This document shows, piece after piece, positions 1 through 8,629 of a stretch of 64,000 nucleotides of DNA. The translations under genes were made by a program, and so were the position numbers. Position 1 is the first letter of the stretch. The number at the start of each line of letters is the position of its first letter. Source of the DNA: Reinekea sp. G2M2-21 (lineage in GTDB: Bacteria; Pseudomonadota; Gammaproteobacteria; Pseudomonadales; Natronospirillaceae); NCBI RefSeq assembly GCF_015687175.1, contig NZ_JADPQG010000002.1, forward strand, positions 248,001 through 312,000, read 5' to 3'. The notes beneath the pieces are model-generated. The model was given only the letters and a program-made list of their open reading frames with translations, was not told where the DNA came from and did no database searches.

Positions 1-592
1 TGAACCAACCTTCAACTTCGCCATCGATGGAAATGCCATTGTCATCATAAAAAGCGATCAATTTGCCGAGACCCAAGGTACCCGCCAAAGAACAGACTTC
101 ATGAGAAATGCCTTCCATCATGCAGCCGTCACCCATGAAGACATAGGTATTATGATCAACAATGTCGTGACCATCGCGGTTGAACTGACCGGCCAAAACC
201 TTCTCAGCCAGTGCGAAGCCAACGCCATTTGCTATACCCTGACCCAAAGGACCAGTCGTGGTTTCCACACCTGGGGTATAACCATATTCAGGGTGACCCG
301 GTGTTTTGGAATGCATTTGTCGGAAGTTCTTCAGGTCGTCAATGGAGACATCGTAACCAGTTAAATGCAGCAGTGAATACACCAACATTGAGCCATGGCC
401 GTTTGACATCACAAAACGGTCTCGGTCATACCATCCTGGGTTCGCTGGATTGTGCTTCAGGTAATCGCACCACAATACTTGGGCGATGTCGGCCATACCC
501 ATTGGGGCGCCAGGGTGACCAGATTTGGCTTTTTGAACGGCATCCATGGCGAGCGCACGAATGGCATTGGCAAGATCACTGCGTGATGACAT
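1..592 (-). CDS. tkt: Transketolase, N-terminal part (truncated by window edge)
   Basis: Thiamine-diphosphate enzyme of the pentose phosphate pathway, moving two-carbon units between sugar phosphates in the cytoplasm. The 197 visible residues start [20 protein letters not shown]. They show the conserved SGHPGAPMG segment (His26), NGHGS (His66), GPLGQG (114-119) and the GDG that opens the ThDP/metal motif (154-156). About 460 further residues should lie left of the window. The ATG at 592 follows GAGGAAAG. The 593-803 gap upstream should hold the promoter. It lies downstream of the dioxygenase gene on the same strand but is probably transcribed separately. Confidence 0.95.
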   Translation of the reverse strand, partial: MSSRSDLANAIRALAMDAVQKAKSGHPGAPMGMADIAQVLWCDYLKHNPANPGWYDRDRFVMSNGHGSMLVYSLLHLTGYDVSIDDLKNFRQMHSKTPGHPEYGYTPGVETTTGPLGQGIANGVGFALAEKVLAGQFNRDGHDIVDHNTYVFMGDGCMMEGISHEVCSLAGTLGLGKLIAFYDDNGISIDGEVEGWF

Positions 593-803
593 TTTTTTTC
601 TTTCCTCGGAGTAGGTAGCAACGTTGGCTCGGTACACGTGATGGCACCAGAGCGCGAATTGTCCCAGAAAGGCGCACGCTATTCAAAGCCGAATGCGGCA
701 ATTGTTTGAGTATTTAGGACGTTTTTCAATAATGACAGCAATTCAGTCCATGAATTCCCTAGCCGGACATGGTTACCCAACCGAAGTCGGGTTGGAGATC
801 CCC

Positions 804-1784
804 TTATTTGTAGGCAATCGACGCCAGAATCCGACGATCGCCGGTATAGGGCTCACGCGCGTGCAATACAGTGTGATTATTGATGAACAATACATCGCCC
901 TGCTGCCACTTAAAGTTCACACACAACTCGTCCATGGCGGTCACGGTTTTGGCCATAACATCCGGGTCCATTTGGTCACCGTTGGGCAGAGTCACGGCTT
1001 TATTAGCCACATTGCGGGCATCATCCCAGCCGGTGTAGACCGCCAGTATGGAATTGAAAAAAGTCTTTTGGCTGGTTTCCTCGTCAAACCGAATCGCCGG
1101 CAGGGTTTGGGATTCCGTGCGCAGCAAGTCATCTTCAAGCCATTGCCAGGTCATGCCGTCGTCTCGCAAACGGGCTTCGCAATCTGCCCGGTTATCAACA
1201 TGGAATGTCTCCTTCCAGGATCGACCAATGGCCGAGTTAGTGTCAGTTTCTGCCGGCATGTAACGAATATATCGAACCCCCTCCTGCTCAACTCTGGCCG
1301 CAAACTCCGGTGCTAATTCAAAAAACCGCTGACAGATTTCGGCCGAATGCAGAATGGAGGTCGCCCCACCGGAGGCAGGGGCAATGTCGCAATAGAAAAA
1401 AATGTAGCCCGGTGGATGCGGCGTTTGCGCCATTTCATGATGAAACGGGATTTTCTCACTCGCGGGAGATTCATTGGCGGTCACAATTCTGGATTTGGTC
1501 ACCTGCGTTCGTGGCGCCGCGCCGCCGACATAAGGCATATTCTGATAATCGGTTTGGTCGAGAAAGGCCTCAAACGCATCAGCTGACGGAACCGGGAAGC
1601 CCCGAAAAAGAATGGCTCCATGCTGAATAAGCCGCTGGTGCAGTTCATTTTTATGGTCAGCCATCCACCGATCAAACGCGGCGCGTTCACTGGCCACCTG
1701 GTCATCTGGAGGTAACACCACCAGAGGGAAATCTAAGCCACTCACCTGTTTTTGTTCTTCGATGATGCCGATGTTCAGACTCAT
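804..1784 (-). CDS. TauD/TfdA-family Fe(II)/2-oxoglutarate dioxygenase
   Basis: Predicted non-haem iron, 2-oxoglutarate-dependent oxygenase of 326 aa, the usual family length. The metal triad can be read as the HxE of FHHEMAQ (His115, Glu117) plus a distal His in NNHTVLHAR (about His308), with DRR near the end fitting the 2-oxoglutarate-binding arginine. The ATG at 1784 is preferred to one nine codons upstream because GAGAG sits just before it. Its promoter region carries the same 43-bp element found between the TRAP operon and gntR at 8.5 kb, so it probably acts in the same catabolic regulon. The substrate is unknown; taurine is only one of many possibilities for this family. Confidence 0.88.
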   Translation of the reverse strand: MSLNIGIIEEQKQVSGLDFPLVVLPPDDQVASERAAFDRWMADHKNELHQRLIQHGAILFRGFPVPSADAFEAFLDQTDYQNMPYVGGAAPRTQVTKSRIVTANESPASEKIPFHHEMAQTPHPPGYIFFYCDIAPASGGATSILHSAEICQRFFELAPEFAARVEQEGVRYIRYMPAETDTNSAIGRSWKETFHVDNRADCEARLRDDGMTWQWLEDDLLRTESQTLPAIRFDEETSQKTFFNSILAVYTGWDDARNVANKAVTLPNGDQMDPDVMAKTVTAMDELCVNFKWQQGDVLFINNHTVLHAREPYTGDRRILASIAYK

Positions 1785-1839
1785 GTTCAACTCTCTCAAA
1801 ATATAAATCAATGTTGTATGAATTTAATCGAGATCACCT

Positions 1840-1882
1840 TAGCAACGATTGTTACTGATGTAAATCAATAGTGAATGAATTA
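1840..1882 (+). promoter_or_regulatory. Shared 43-bp promoter element, copy 1
   Basis: Lies 56 bp upstream of the dioxygenase start. It matches 8517-8559 at 38 of 43 positions; within it 1853-1882 matches 29 of 30. It contains CTGAT-GTAA-ATCAA (1855-1868), one base off the FNR/Anr consensus TTGAT-N4-ATCAA, followed by TAGTGAATGAATTA. It could be an operator for the GntR regulator at 8630, an FNR-type box, or both. Confidence 0.6.
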
Positions 1883-1948
1883 ATGCTGACAAAGTGTGAC
1901 GCAATAACCCACTACGCTACGATGTGCACTTAACATCGAGGATTGAAA

Positions 1949-2293
1949 ATGGATGTAAACCAACTGGCGACTAGCCTGGAAATACTTTCCAAACAGTATG
2001 CGCAGCGCTATCAGATTGACCGTACGGGACAATGGCTGATGCTAAAACTCATGGAAGAAGTTGGAGAACTGACTCAGGTTTTCCTGAAACAGTCCGGGCA
2101 AACGCGGAATACCCGCACAGAAGGCGACGCCAAGTGCGCTTTCGAGAACGAATTAGCGGATGTACTGGGTATGACCTTATTGGTTGCCCGCAAATTTGAT
2201 CTCGACATTGACGCAGGCCTGCAACGAAAATGGTTCAGTCACCAGACAGCGAACGAGGCCGCCATTGCCGGGCGAAGTCCAGGAAGTGCTTAA
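1949..2293 (+). CDS. MazG-like nucleotide pyrophosphohydrolase
   Basis: Small all-alpha NTP pyrophosphatase of 114 aa, predicted to hydrolyse (d)NTPs to NMP and pyrophosphate, often for house-cleaning. The metal-binding EExxE helix is seen as EEVGE (36-40) and the second acidic motif ExxD as ELAD (68-71). A TTG at 1943 is in frame, but the ATG at 1949 has GAGGA six bases upstream and is the better start. The 3' end overlaps the convergent LysR gene by 59 bp, which is unusual but both frames look real. The natural substrate cannot be told from sequence. Confidence 0.82.
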   Translation: MDVNQLATSLEILSKQYAQRYQIDRTGQWLMLKLMEEVGELTQVFLKQSGQTRNTRTEGDAKCAFENELADVLGMTLLVARKFDLDIDAGLQRKWFSHQTANEAAIAGRSPGSA

Positions 2294-3131
2294 CTAAGGC
2301 TGACGGGGTAGATTGCTTTAAGGACAGCAGAGAAAAACGGCGGGTCAGTTGCAGACTGGTCCGCAGTTCAACCAAGGACCCCGCGGCCAATTCATCTGCA
2401 ACGGCCATCCGGGACAGGCATCCCACCCCCAATCCCGCGCGGGCCGACTGTTTGATTGCCTCCTGCCGAGTGAGGGATAACTTGATTTGCGGCGTTTCCT
2501 GACGCTGTGCAAAAGCGTGATCAAATACCGCACGGGTACCTGACCCCAGTTCCCTTACGATCCAGGGTTGCGCAGCCAGTTCACCGTCGGGTATGGCCCG
2601 TTTTGCAGCCCAGAAAAAATCAGCTCCGGCAAAGACAGTAAGCTCATCACGCAACCAGGCTTCCTGCTGGGTATACGCCGAATAGGCAGGCCCTTCTATA
2701 AAGCCGACACTGGCCTGGCCACTTTCGACCTGGTGCACCACTCTTTCGGTGTTGTCGATGTCCAGCTTTGGCACCACTTTCGGATAGCAGGCGACAAAGG
2801 CTGCGAGTAATTGTGGCATCAGATAAGAGGCAATGGTTTCACTGGCACAGACTTTCAGCTCGCCACCCACAAACTGATCGCTGGGAAATCGCAAGCTGTC
2901 GAGGTTTGACAAGACCTGCCGGACCTTAGGCAAGGCCAGCGCACCGGCTTCGGTCAGCGCCAGTACCCGTCCAGCTTTGCGGAACAGCGCGTAGCCGAGT
3001 TGCTTTTCCAGCTCCTTCAAGGATTGACTGGCCGCAGACTGACTGATGGCCTGCTCGTCTGCCGCCAAGGTCAGCGACTGTAAACGACAGATGGCATCAA
3101 ACAACTTCAATTGCCGTAACGTAACATTCAT
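2235..3131 (-). CDS. LysR-family regulator, YeiE-like
   Basis: 298-aa LysR-type transcription factor: N-terminal winged helix (residues about 3-60, with AISQSAASQSLKELEKQLG as the recognition region) followed by a periplasmic-binding-fold effector domain. It is divergent from a YeiH-family transporter, 92 bp away, the same arrangement as yeiE/yeiH in enterobacteria, where YeiE responds to sulfite. The AT-rich gap 3132-3223 is the likely shared operator region. That it controls yeiH is inferred from position. Its last 59 bases overlap the MazG-like gene. Confidence 0.88.
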   Translation of the reverse strand: MNVTLRQLKLFDAICRLQSLTLAADEQAISQSAASQSLKELEKQLGYALFRKAGRVLALTEAGALALPKVRQVLSNLDSLRFPSDQFVGGELKVCASETIASYLMPQLLAAFVACYPKVVPKLDIDNTERVVHQVESGQASVGFIEGPAYSAYTQQEAWLRDELTVFAGADFFWAAKRAIPDGELAAQPWIVRELGSGTRAVFDHAFAQRQETPQIKLSLTRQEAIKQSARAGLGVGCLSRMAVADELAAGSLVELRTSLQLTRRFSLLSLKQSTPSALVKHFLDFARQWRPRSLSGD

Positions 3132-3223
3132 TAGATTTACTTATGTTTTTTATTGAATATATCCATTATTTTTAAATAAGCAATCGACCTAAGCTGCAGC
3201 TTCTTTAACAGAGCGACCTGCCT

Positions 3224-4207
3224 ATGTGGATTGCCTTACCTCTGATCAGCTTACTGGCGTACCTGACCGCCCAAACAGAGGCCGCTCAGCGGGCTGGTCT
3301 GGGTGCCCTGCCGATAGCGATTGTGCTGGGCATTGTGGTCGGCAATGTGTTCGCTGACCGCACACTGTCTGAACGCAGCATGCGAGTACTGGAATTCAGC
3401 AAGAAGAAACTCCTGCGCGGCGGCATCATTCTGTTTGGCAGTCATCTGACATGGGCTCAGTTAGCTGCAGTCGGTTGGCAGGCTGCAGTATTGGACGCCA
3501 TCGTTATCTGTTGCGTGCTAACGATTGGCTATCTGGTGGGTGTTCGGTTGCTGGGCATGGGCCGGGAAGAAACCATCCTGACCTCGGTCGGCAGTGCGGT
3601 ATGCGGTGCCGCCGCTATTCTGGCCACGGAACCGGTGTTAAAAGCGAAACAACAGGATGTCTCTGTTGCCGTTGCGACGGTTGTCGTGTTCGGCACCCTG
3701 GCGTTGTTTTGCTATCCGATCATCTTTAGCCTGACGGACATCAGCAGTGATGCCTTCGGTATCTATATTGGCAGTACCGTGCATGAAGTCGCTCAAGCCG
3801 TTGCGGCAGGCCAGGCCATTGACTCGGTGGCGATGAACAATGCAGTGATCGTGAAACTGATGCGCGTAATGATGCTGGCACCGGTTGTTGCTCTCATCGC
3901 CTGGCTTTACCAGCGCCAGCAATTGCACGCGACAGACCGTTATAACCGCACTGTGCCTTGGCCTTGGTTTGTACTTGGCTTCCTCATTATGGTGCTGGCC
4001 AACAGTCTGTTACCACTGCCGGCGCGGTTCGTCTCGGCGTTGCAAAGCACCGCACAAATATTGCTAACCATTGCTATGGCCGCCCTGGGACTGCAAACCA
4101 AAATCAGCGCCATTAAAACAGCTGGGGTCAAACCCCTGTTGCTGTCGTCCTGCCTGTTTGTGTTGCTGCTGGCAGGGGGGTTCGGCGCGCATCAGTGGCT
4201 ATACTGA
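3224..4207 (+). CDS. yeiH: YeiH-family putative sulfate exporter (UPF0324)
   Basis: 327-aa inner-membrane protein made almost entirely of hydrophobic helices, about ten by eye. The family signatures ALPIAIVLGIVVGN (near residue 30) and GSAVCGAAAILATEPVLKAK (near residue 130) are present. Members are annotated as putative sulfate or sulfonate-related exporters; direct transport data are scarce. The divergent LysR gene is its expected regulator. The ATG at 3224 has only a weak purine-rich stretch upstream. A MITE begins 22 bp after the stop. Confidence 0.88.
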   Translation: MWIALPLISLLAYLTAQTEAAQRAGLGALPIAIVLGIVVGNVFADRTLSERSMRVLEFSKKKLLRGGIILFGSHLTWAQLAAVGWQAAVLDAIVICCVLTIGYLVGVRLLGMGREETILTSVGSAVCGAAAILATEPVLKAKQQDVSVAVATVVVFGTLALFCYPIIFSLTDISSDAFGIYIGSTVHEVAQAVAAGQAIDSVAMNNAVIVKLMRVMMLAPVVALIAWLYQRQQLHATDRYNRTVPWPWFVLGFLIMVLANSLLPLPARFVSALQSTAQILLTIAMAALGLQTKISAIKTAGVKPLLLSSCLFVLLLAGGFGAHQWLY

Positions 4208-4228
4208 ATGCAACCACTGGCCAACAAA

Positions 4229-4497
4229 CTAGTGTTCTGAGTTAAAAGTTCGCATGAATTCATGCGTGCCATTCAAGTTTTGTAGCTAAGCGTGTCTTGC
4301 AGTCAATGGTTATTCCATAGACAAGAGACTGAACGACGCTAGAGAGCTTGAATGTCGCACCCGAAGGGGGCAAACGGAAAACACTATGACGGCGTTGCTC
4401 TTCTTGAAAAGATCTCGATATTCTCTACAAAGAGCGCCTTGTACTAGCCCTTCCCATGCGCTCTGAAACTATACAAACTTCCAACTCAGGACACTAG
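4229..4497. mobile_element. MITE, 269 bp, CTAG-bounded inverted repeats
   Basis: Non-coding element filling the yeiH to pentapeptide gap. The left end (4229-4252, CTAGTGTTCTGAGTT...) and the right end read in reverse (4497-4474, CTAGTGTCCTGAGTT...) match at 20 of 24 positions. Both ends carry CTAG, fitting a TA duplication as made by IS630/Tc1-mariner transposases. Inside are a 16-bp perfect palindrome (4251-4266) and the pair CATTCAAG (4270-4277)/CTTGAATG (4347-4354), so the element can fold back. No transposase frame is present, so it would need to be moved in trans. Confidence 0.75.
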
Positions 4498-4556
4498 GTT
4501 TACCTGACTCCGGCCACACGCTACCCTTGCGGGAATTTCAATGAAGGAGTAGTTCG

Positions 4557-5159
4557 ATGACCTCACCGGACGATAGTCAAACAGAATATGTTTCAGAAAC
4601 CTTTGTCGGTCTTGATCTGGCCAATACCGAATTTGTGCATAAAGAATTTGACGGCTGCGTTTTCAAAGACTGCAACTTCAGCGACAGCGTGTTTGATCAT
4701 TGCAAATTTATCGAATGTGAGTTCCGCAATTGTAATCTCAGCCTGATGAAACCGAAGTATTCCCGGTTTATGGACGTGTTGTTCAGCGAGAGTAAACTGG
4801 TCGGCGTCGATTGGACCACCGCTCAATGGTCAAACATGTCGTTGCCTGCACCCATCGGGTTTTACAAGTCGGTGCTGAACGATTCTTCATTTTATGGTCT
4901 GTATCTGGCTGAATTGCGATTAGAGGAATGTTCCGCCAGAGATGTGGACTTCCGGGAAGGCGATTTTCATGACGCTCAGTTTGCCGGTTCGGATTTTACC
5001 AACGCGTTGTTTAACAGCGCCAACCTGGGAGCCGCCAATTTCGAGTACGCAGAAAACTATTTCATCGATCTCAACCACAGTAACATCAAAGGCGCAAAGT
5101 TCAGTCGGGATGAAGCCGTCAATCTGTTGCTCAGTCTGGATATCGAACTGCTCGATTAA
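4557..5159 (+). CDS. Pentapeptide-repeat protein, Qnr-like size
   Basis: 200-aa cytoplasmic protein built of A(D/N)LXX-type five-residue repeats: for example FDGCVFKDCNFSDSVFDHC near residues 30-50 and FAGSDFTNALFNSANLGAAN near 145-165. Such repeats fold into a right-handed quadrilateral beta-helix. The length and the hydrophobic C-terminal helix (LLLSLDIELLD) recall Qnr proteins, which dimerise through that end and shield DNA gyrase from quinolones. Many chromosomal relatives have no known role, so this is structural similarity, not proof. AAGGAG stands eight bases before the ATG. It is the only gene between the MITE and the TRAP operon. Confidence 0.88.
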   Translation: MTSPDDSQTEYVSETFVGLDLANTEFVHKEFDGCVFKDCNFSDSVFDHCKFIECEFRNCNLSLMKPKYSRFMDVLFSESKLVGVDWTTAQWSNMSLPAPIGFYKSVLNDSSFYGLYLAELRLEECSARDVDFREGDFHDAQFAGSDFTNALFNSANLGAANFEYAENYFIDLNHSNIKGAKFSRDEAVNLLLSLDIELLD

Positions 5160-5161
5160 GC

Positions 5162-5186
5162 AAAAAAAGCCCACATCAATGTGGGC
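5162..5186 (-). terminator. Rho-independent terminator of the TRAP operon
   Basis: Stem GCCCACA (5169-5175)/TGTGGGC (5180-5186) with a four-base loop. On the minus strand it is followed by seven T. It lies 60 bp after the dctP stop. The plus-strand side has no T run, so it mainly serves the leftward operon. Confidence 0.8.
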
Positions 5187-5245
5187 AAATTCGACAACAA
5201 CAAACAGAGAAAAATCAGCGTTATTATTCTTGGTCGAAATCCTTA

Positions 5246-6319
5246 CTACAGGTCTTTCGCGTACTCGGCATCCACTGCTTTTTCAGCTTTTCCAGCTTCA
5301 GCGACCAACAGATCATAATATTTCTGACCGGACTTCACGTTCTCAGTAAACCAGCTGTATACCGGCGATGCCGCTTTACGGAACTGTTCTTTTTCCGCGG
5401 GCGTGGGTACGTACAATTTACCGCCAGCTTTGGCAAAGTCCTGATAGGCTTGAATCGCTTTACGCTTTGGGGAGGCAAAGGTGGCTTGTTGTAACGCACT
5501 GAAGCCGTCCACTACCACGCGACGTAAATCATCTGGCATATCCATATACATCTCGTTATTCATGAACCACAGCGCGGACATGTAGGCGTGTCCATCCAAA
5601 GTGACATATTTCAAACCAGCTTCCGGGAACTTCATGCTCATGATATCGGTAATGCCGTTTTTGGAGCCTTCAACCACACCGGTCTGGAACGAGGTATACA
5701 GTTCTGGCCATGGGATTGGGGTTGGGCTCGCGCCCAGGGCTTTCACCAATTCCTGCGGCAAGTCCGCAACGACGGTACGGATTTTCAAGCCTTTAATATC
5801 ATTCGGTGTCTTTATCGTGCGTTTGGTATTGGCAAAGTTACGCCAACCGCCGGTATTACCGATGGTCATTAACCGGATACTGTTGTTGGAATCTTTCAAA
5901 ATGTCTTTGCGCATTTCGCGAACGAAATCTCCGGTTAAAACTTCTTCAGCAATGCGATCGTCTCGTAACAGGTAAGGTAAATCGAGCACCTGCACGTAAG
6001 GAAACATATTGGCCGTACCGCCACTGGTGGAAATGTATATATCCACCGAACCATCTTCCAGCGCCTGCAGACATTCCGTGCCGTTTGCACACAGTTGTGT
6101 ACCGATAAACAGATCCACACTGATTTTGCCGTTCGAATGAGCTTCCACGAAGTCTTTGAATACAACAAGACCGTCGTAATCTTCATCGTTTTCATTCGAG
6201 TTCGCCACCGCGCGCAATTTAAAATCTGCCGCTTGAGCGATGCCTATCGACAGTGTCAGCGCAGCAGCGACAAGGCCTCCGGCAATTTTTTTAGCCATAT
6301 GCTTGGTATCTGGAGTCAT
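5246..6319 (-). CDS. dctP: TRAP transporter substrate-binding protein (DctP family)
   Basis: 357-aa periplasmic solute-binding protein. A typical signal peptide ends at AQA-AD around residue 31. The mature part has the DctP fold with the conserved arginine region LKGLKIRTV near residue 180, which binds a carboxylate of the ligand, and PWPELYTSFQTGVVEGSKNG, a strong family signature. The ATG at 6319 has GAGG eight bases upstream; the ATG at 6298 lacks one. It is the last gene of dctQ-dctM-dctP, 156 bp after dctM, a gap often seen where the binding protein is expressed more strongly. The ligand is presumably an organic acid. Confidence 0.93.
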   Translation of the reverse strand: MTPDTKHMAKKIAGGLVAAALTLSIGIAQAADFKLRAVANSNENDEDYDGLVVFKDFVEAHSNGKISVDLFIGTQLCANGTECLQALEDGSVDIYISTSGGTANMFPYVQVLDLPYLLRDDRIAEEVLTGDFVREMRKDILKDSNNSIRLMTIGNTGGWRNFANTKRTIKTPNDIKGLKIRTVVADLPQELVKALGASPTPIPWPELYTSFQTGVVEGSKNGITDIMSMKFPEAGLKYVTLDGHAYMSALWFMNNEMYMDMPDDLRRVVVDGFSALQQATFASPKRKAIQAYQDFAKAGGKLYVPTPAEKEQFRKAASPVYSWFTENVKSGQKYYDLLVAEAGKAEKAVDAEYAKDL

Positions 6320-6475
6320 AAGGGTAACCTCATTATTATTGTTGGTTAGTTCCGGCTCTCTCGTCCGGGTTGCAGGACACGCAAAGCTGATACTCTGACG
6401 CGGTCAAAGCATGCGCTGCGCCCTTTCTTCTCAAAACCACAGGCAGACTGCACAACCTGCGTTGGTTTTATCTGT

Positions 6476-7762
6476 CTACGCCAACCCAAGCAGCCGAGGT
6501 ATCGTCATCGACACCGATGGGAAAAACGTAATTAAAAAGATCACAAAAATTTCCACCGCCAAAAAGGGCAAAATAGCTTTGGCGATGGATTCTACTTTTT
6601 CGCCTGACACGCTAGAGGCAACAAATAACACCAGCCCCATGGGCGGTGTAGCCAACCCCACGGTCAAATTCACGCTCATGATGATGGCGAAGTGCACCGG
6701 GTCGATGCCCAGCTGAATGAAAATGGGTGCCAGTATTGGCCCCAGAATAATGATCGCCGGACCGGCATCGAGAAACATGCCGACGACGAACAGCAAAATG
6801 TTAATGGCAAACAATAAGATCAAGGCATTGTCACTGATCGCCAAAACCCAACCGGCTAAATCCTCGGCCGCGTGTGACAAACTCACCACGGTTTTAAAAG
6901 CAATGGCAGAGCCAACGATCAGCAACACCACCGACGACGCCATCGCGGACTTGGTAAAAATCGCAGGCAGATCGGACAGCTTCACCGTCTTTAAAACCCA
7001 AACACTGAGAATCAGCGCGTAGGCGACGGCAATGGCCGACGCTTCGGTTGGTGTAAACACGCCGAAGATAATACCGCCAAGAATAATAACCGGCGTCAGT
7101 AGTGGCAGAATGGCTAACCTGGTGGCGCTGCCGCGTTCACGCCAGGTGGCCTTTTCAGTTGCCTTTGGAAAATTGTGTTTGCGGGCCATGACGGCAGTGA
7201 CTGCCATTAATGCCAGTCCCACTAACAGACCTGGAACAATACCTGCCGCAAACAATGCCGCCACGGAGACTTCCATCGTGTAGGCGTAAATGATCATGAT
7301 GCCGGAAGGCGGAATAATCGGGCCGATGACTGAGCTGGCTGCCGTAATAGCGGCAGCAAACTTACGAGAGTAGCCGTTCTTTTCCATTGCAGGAATCAGC
7401 ATTGATCCCAGGGCGGAGGTATCAGCCACCGCAGAACCGGACAAGCCTGCGAATAACATACTCGACATAATGTTAACGTGCGCCAAGCCACCACGGACAT
7501 GGCCAATAAACACTTGCGAAAAATTCACCAGCCGAACGGTAATTCCGCCCCGGTTCATGACCTCACCGGCCAGCATGAAAAACGGAATCGCCATCAGAGG
7601 AAATGAATCAATACCGTTGTAGATGTTGCGAAACAACAGCGGGATATCACGCGACATATCATTCAGCAGCAACATAAAGCCAGGCGCAAACAGCGTCGCA
7701 AAAAACACCGGCAGGCCGATTAAAATCAGAACCAAAAATAATGGTAAAAACAAAACTAGCAT
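6476..7762 (-). CDS. dctM: TRAP transporter large permease (DctM family)
   Basis: 428-aa inner-membrane protein with about 12 hydrophobic segments, the ion-coupled translocation subunit of a TRAP transporter. Signatures include the N-terminal GLPVFFATLFAPG and GLSGSAVADTSALGSMLIPAM (near residue 110), and IIPPSGIMIIYAY (near residue 150). It starts three bases after the dctQ stop, so the two are translationally linked, as usual for DctQM. Together with dctP it imports an organic anion using a sodium or proton gradient. Confidence 0.94.
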   Translation of the reverse strand: MLVLFLPLFLVLILIGLPVFFATLFAPGFMLLLNDMSRDIPLLFRNIYNGIDSFPLMAIPFFMLAGEVMNRGGITVRLVNFSQVFIGHVRGGLAHVNIMSSMLFAGLSGSAVADTSALGSMLIPAMEKNGYSRKFAAAITAASSVIGPIIPPSGIMIIYAYTMEVSVAALFAAGIVPGLLVGLALMAVTAVMARKHNFPKATEKATWRERGSATRLAILPLLTPVIILGGIIFGVFTPTEASAIAVAYALILSVWVLKTVKLSDLPAIFTKSAMASSVVLLIVGSAIAFKTVVSLSHAAEDLAGWVLAISDNALILLFAINILLFVVGMFLDAGPAIIILGPILAPIFIQLGIDPVHFAIIMSVNLTVGLATPPMGLVLFVASSVSGEKVESIAKAILPFLAVEIFVIFLITFFPSVSMTIPRLLGLA

Positions 7763-7765
7763 TGG

Positions 7766-8296
7766 CTATTCCCCGGACATGACAACGTCGGCTGGTTCGG
7801 TCTTCATACCCAGCAGATTTTTCAGGATGAGCTCGATATTGACGAGCAACATGGTGCCGAAACATACCGGCATTGCCAGATAGATCCACGCTCGTGCCAA
7901 TTTGAAGGACGCAGCGCGGGTGCGGAAACCACGTTCAAAAAATTCCAGGCCCAAAAAGAAAAGTTTGTAGAGCACCAGTCCTGCTAAAACCAAGAGCAAC
8001 AGTTGTAGCCAGCGGCTGATGGAAGCGGGCAGGGCATCGGGCAGCATCTCTATTGCGACAAAGGCTTGATTGCGGTATGCCCTGGAGGCGACTAACGCCA
8101 TCATCCAGATCATCAGAGCACGGGCAACTTCCTCAGGCCAAGGCAAGGCGCTGTTCAGAACATAACGGCAAAACACCTGCAGCAGAATGGTTAACACCAT
8201 CAGCGCAACACAAACCCAGGCAACCGAGGAGCCAACCCTCATTACTAAAGAGTTCAACCGTTCCAACAGTACAAGAAATTGCTTCAGGGCAACCAT
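7766..8296 (-). CDS. dctQ: TRAP transporter small permease (DctQ family)
   Basis: 176-aa membrane protein with four predicted helices. The DctQ signature LPWPEEVARALMIWM lies near residue 60. The frame is open a further 43 codons upstream (to 8425), but GGGAGGG stands six bases before the ATG at 8294-8296, and the upstream residues are hydrophilic and unlike the family, so this start is chosen. It is the first gene of the operon; 8297-8629 is the divergent control region shared with gntR. It binds DctM and is needed for TRAP uptake. Confidence 0.9.
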   Translation of the reverse strand: MVALKQFLVLLERLNSLVMRVGSSVAWVCVALMVLTILLQVFCRYVLNSALPWPEEVARALMIWMMALVASRAYRNQAFVAIEMLPDALPASISRWLQLLLLVLAGLVLYKLFFLGLEFFERGFRTRAASFKLARAWIYLAMPVCFGTMLLVNIELILKNLLGMKTEPADVVMSGE

Positions 8297-8629
8297 GCAT
8301 TGCCCTCCCGTCGGGTGACGTACTTCATATAAGTTTCCATTTTTGTTTTTATTGTCAGGTAACACCTCTGCAACAAGCGGGTGCTCCTCGTACTCTCGTC
8401 CAGTCAGCCTTGAAAAGGTTTTCAACGCATTAACCTAGCTTACCAGCCATTAAGTATAAATAAACAGGCAACGTTTTCATTCACTATTCATTCATATTTG
8501 TCTTGCGAGAACACACTAGCAATGTATGATACTGATGTAAATCAATAATGAATGAATTATCTGAAATTATTTGATTTTGAAAATGTGATAGTCTGACAGC
8601 CTTTATCAGCCGCCCTACGGAGTCAGTGC
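8297..8629. promoter_or_regulatory. Divergent TRAP/gntR control region with shared element, copy 2
   Basis: Gene-free 333 bp between dctQ and gntR. 8517-8559 is the second copy of the 43-bp element at 1840-1882 and contains CTGAT-GTAA-ATCAA (8532-8545). A 13-mer from the same element, AATAGTGAATGAA, occurs in reverse orientation at 8476-8488, so there are opposed sites about 45 bp apart. This is a plausible operator pair for the GntR protein encoded next door, possibly combined with an FNR-type site. Confidence 0.6.

Noticed and set aside
8297-8425. N-terminal extension of dctQ by 43 codons
   Set aside because: A strong ribosome-binding site lies before the ATG at 8296 and the extension does not resemble DctQ proteins.
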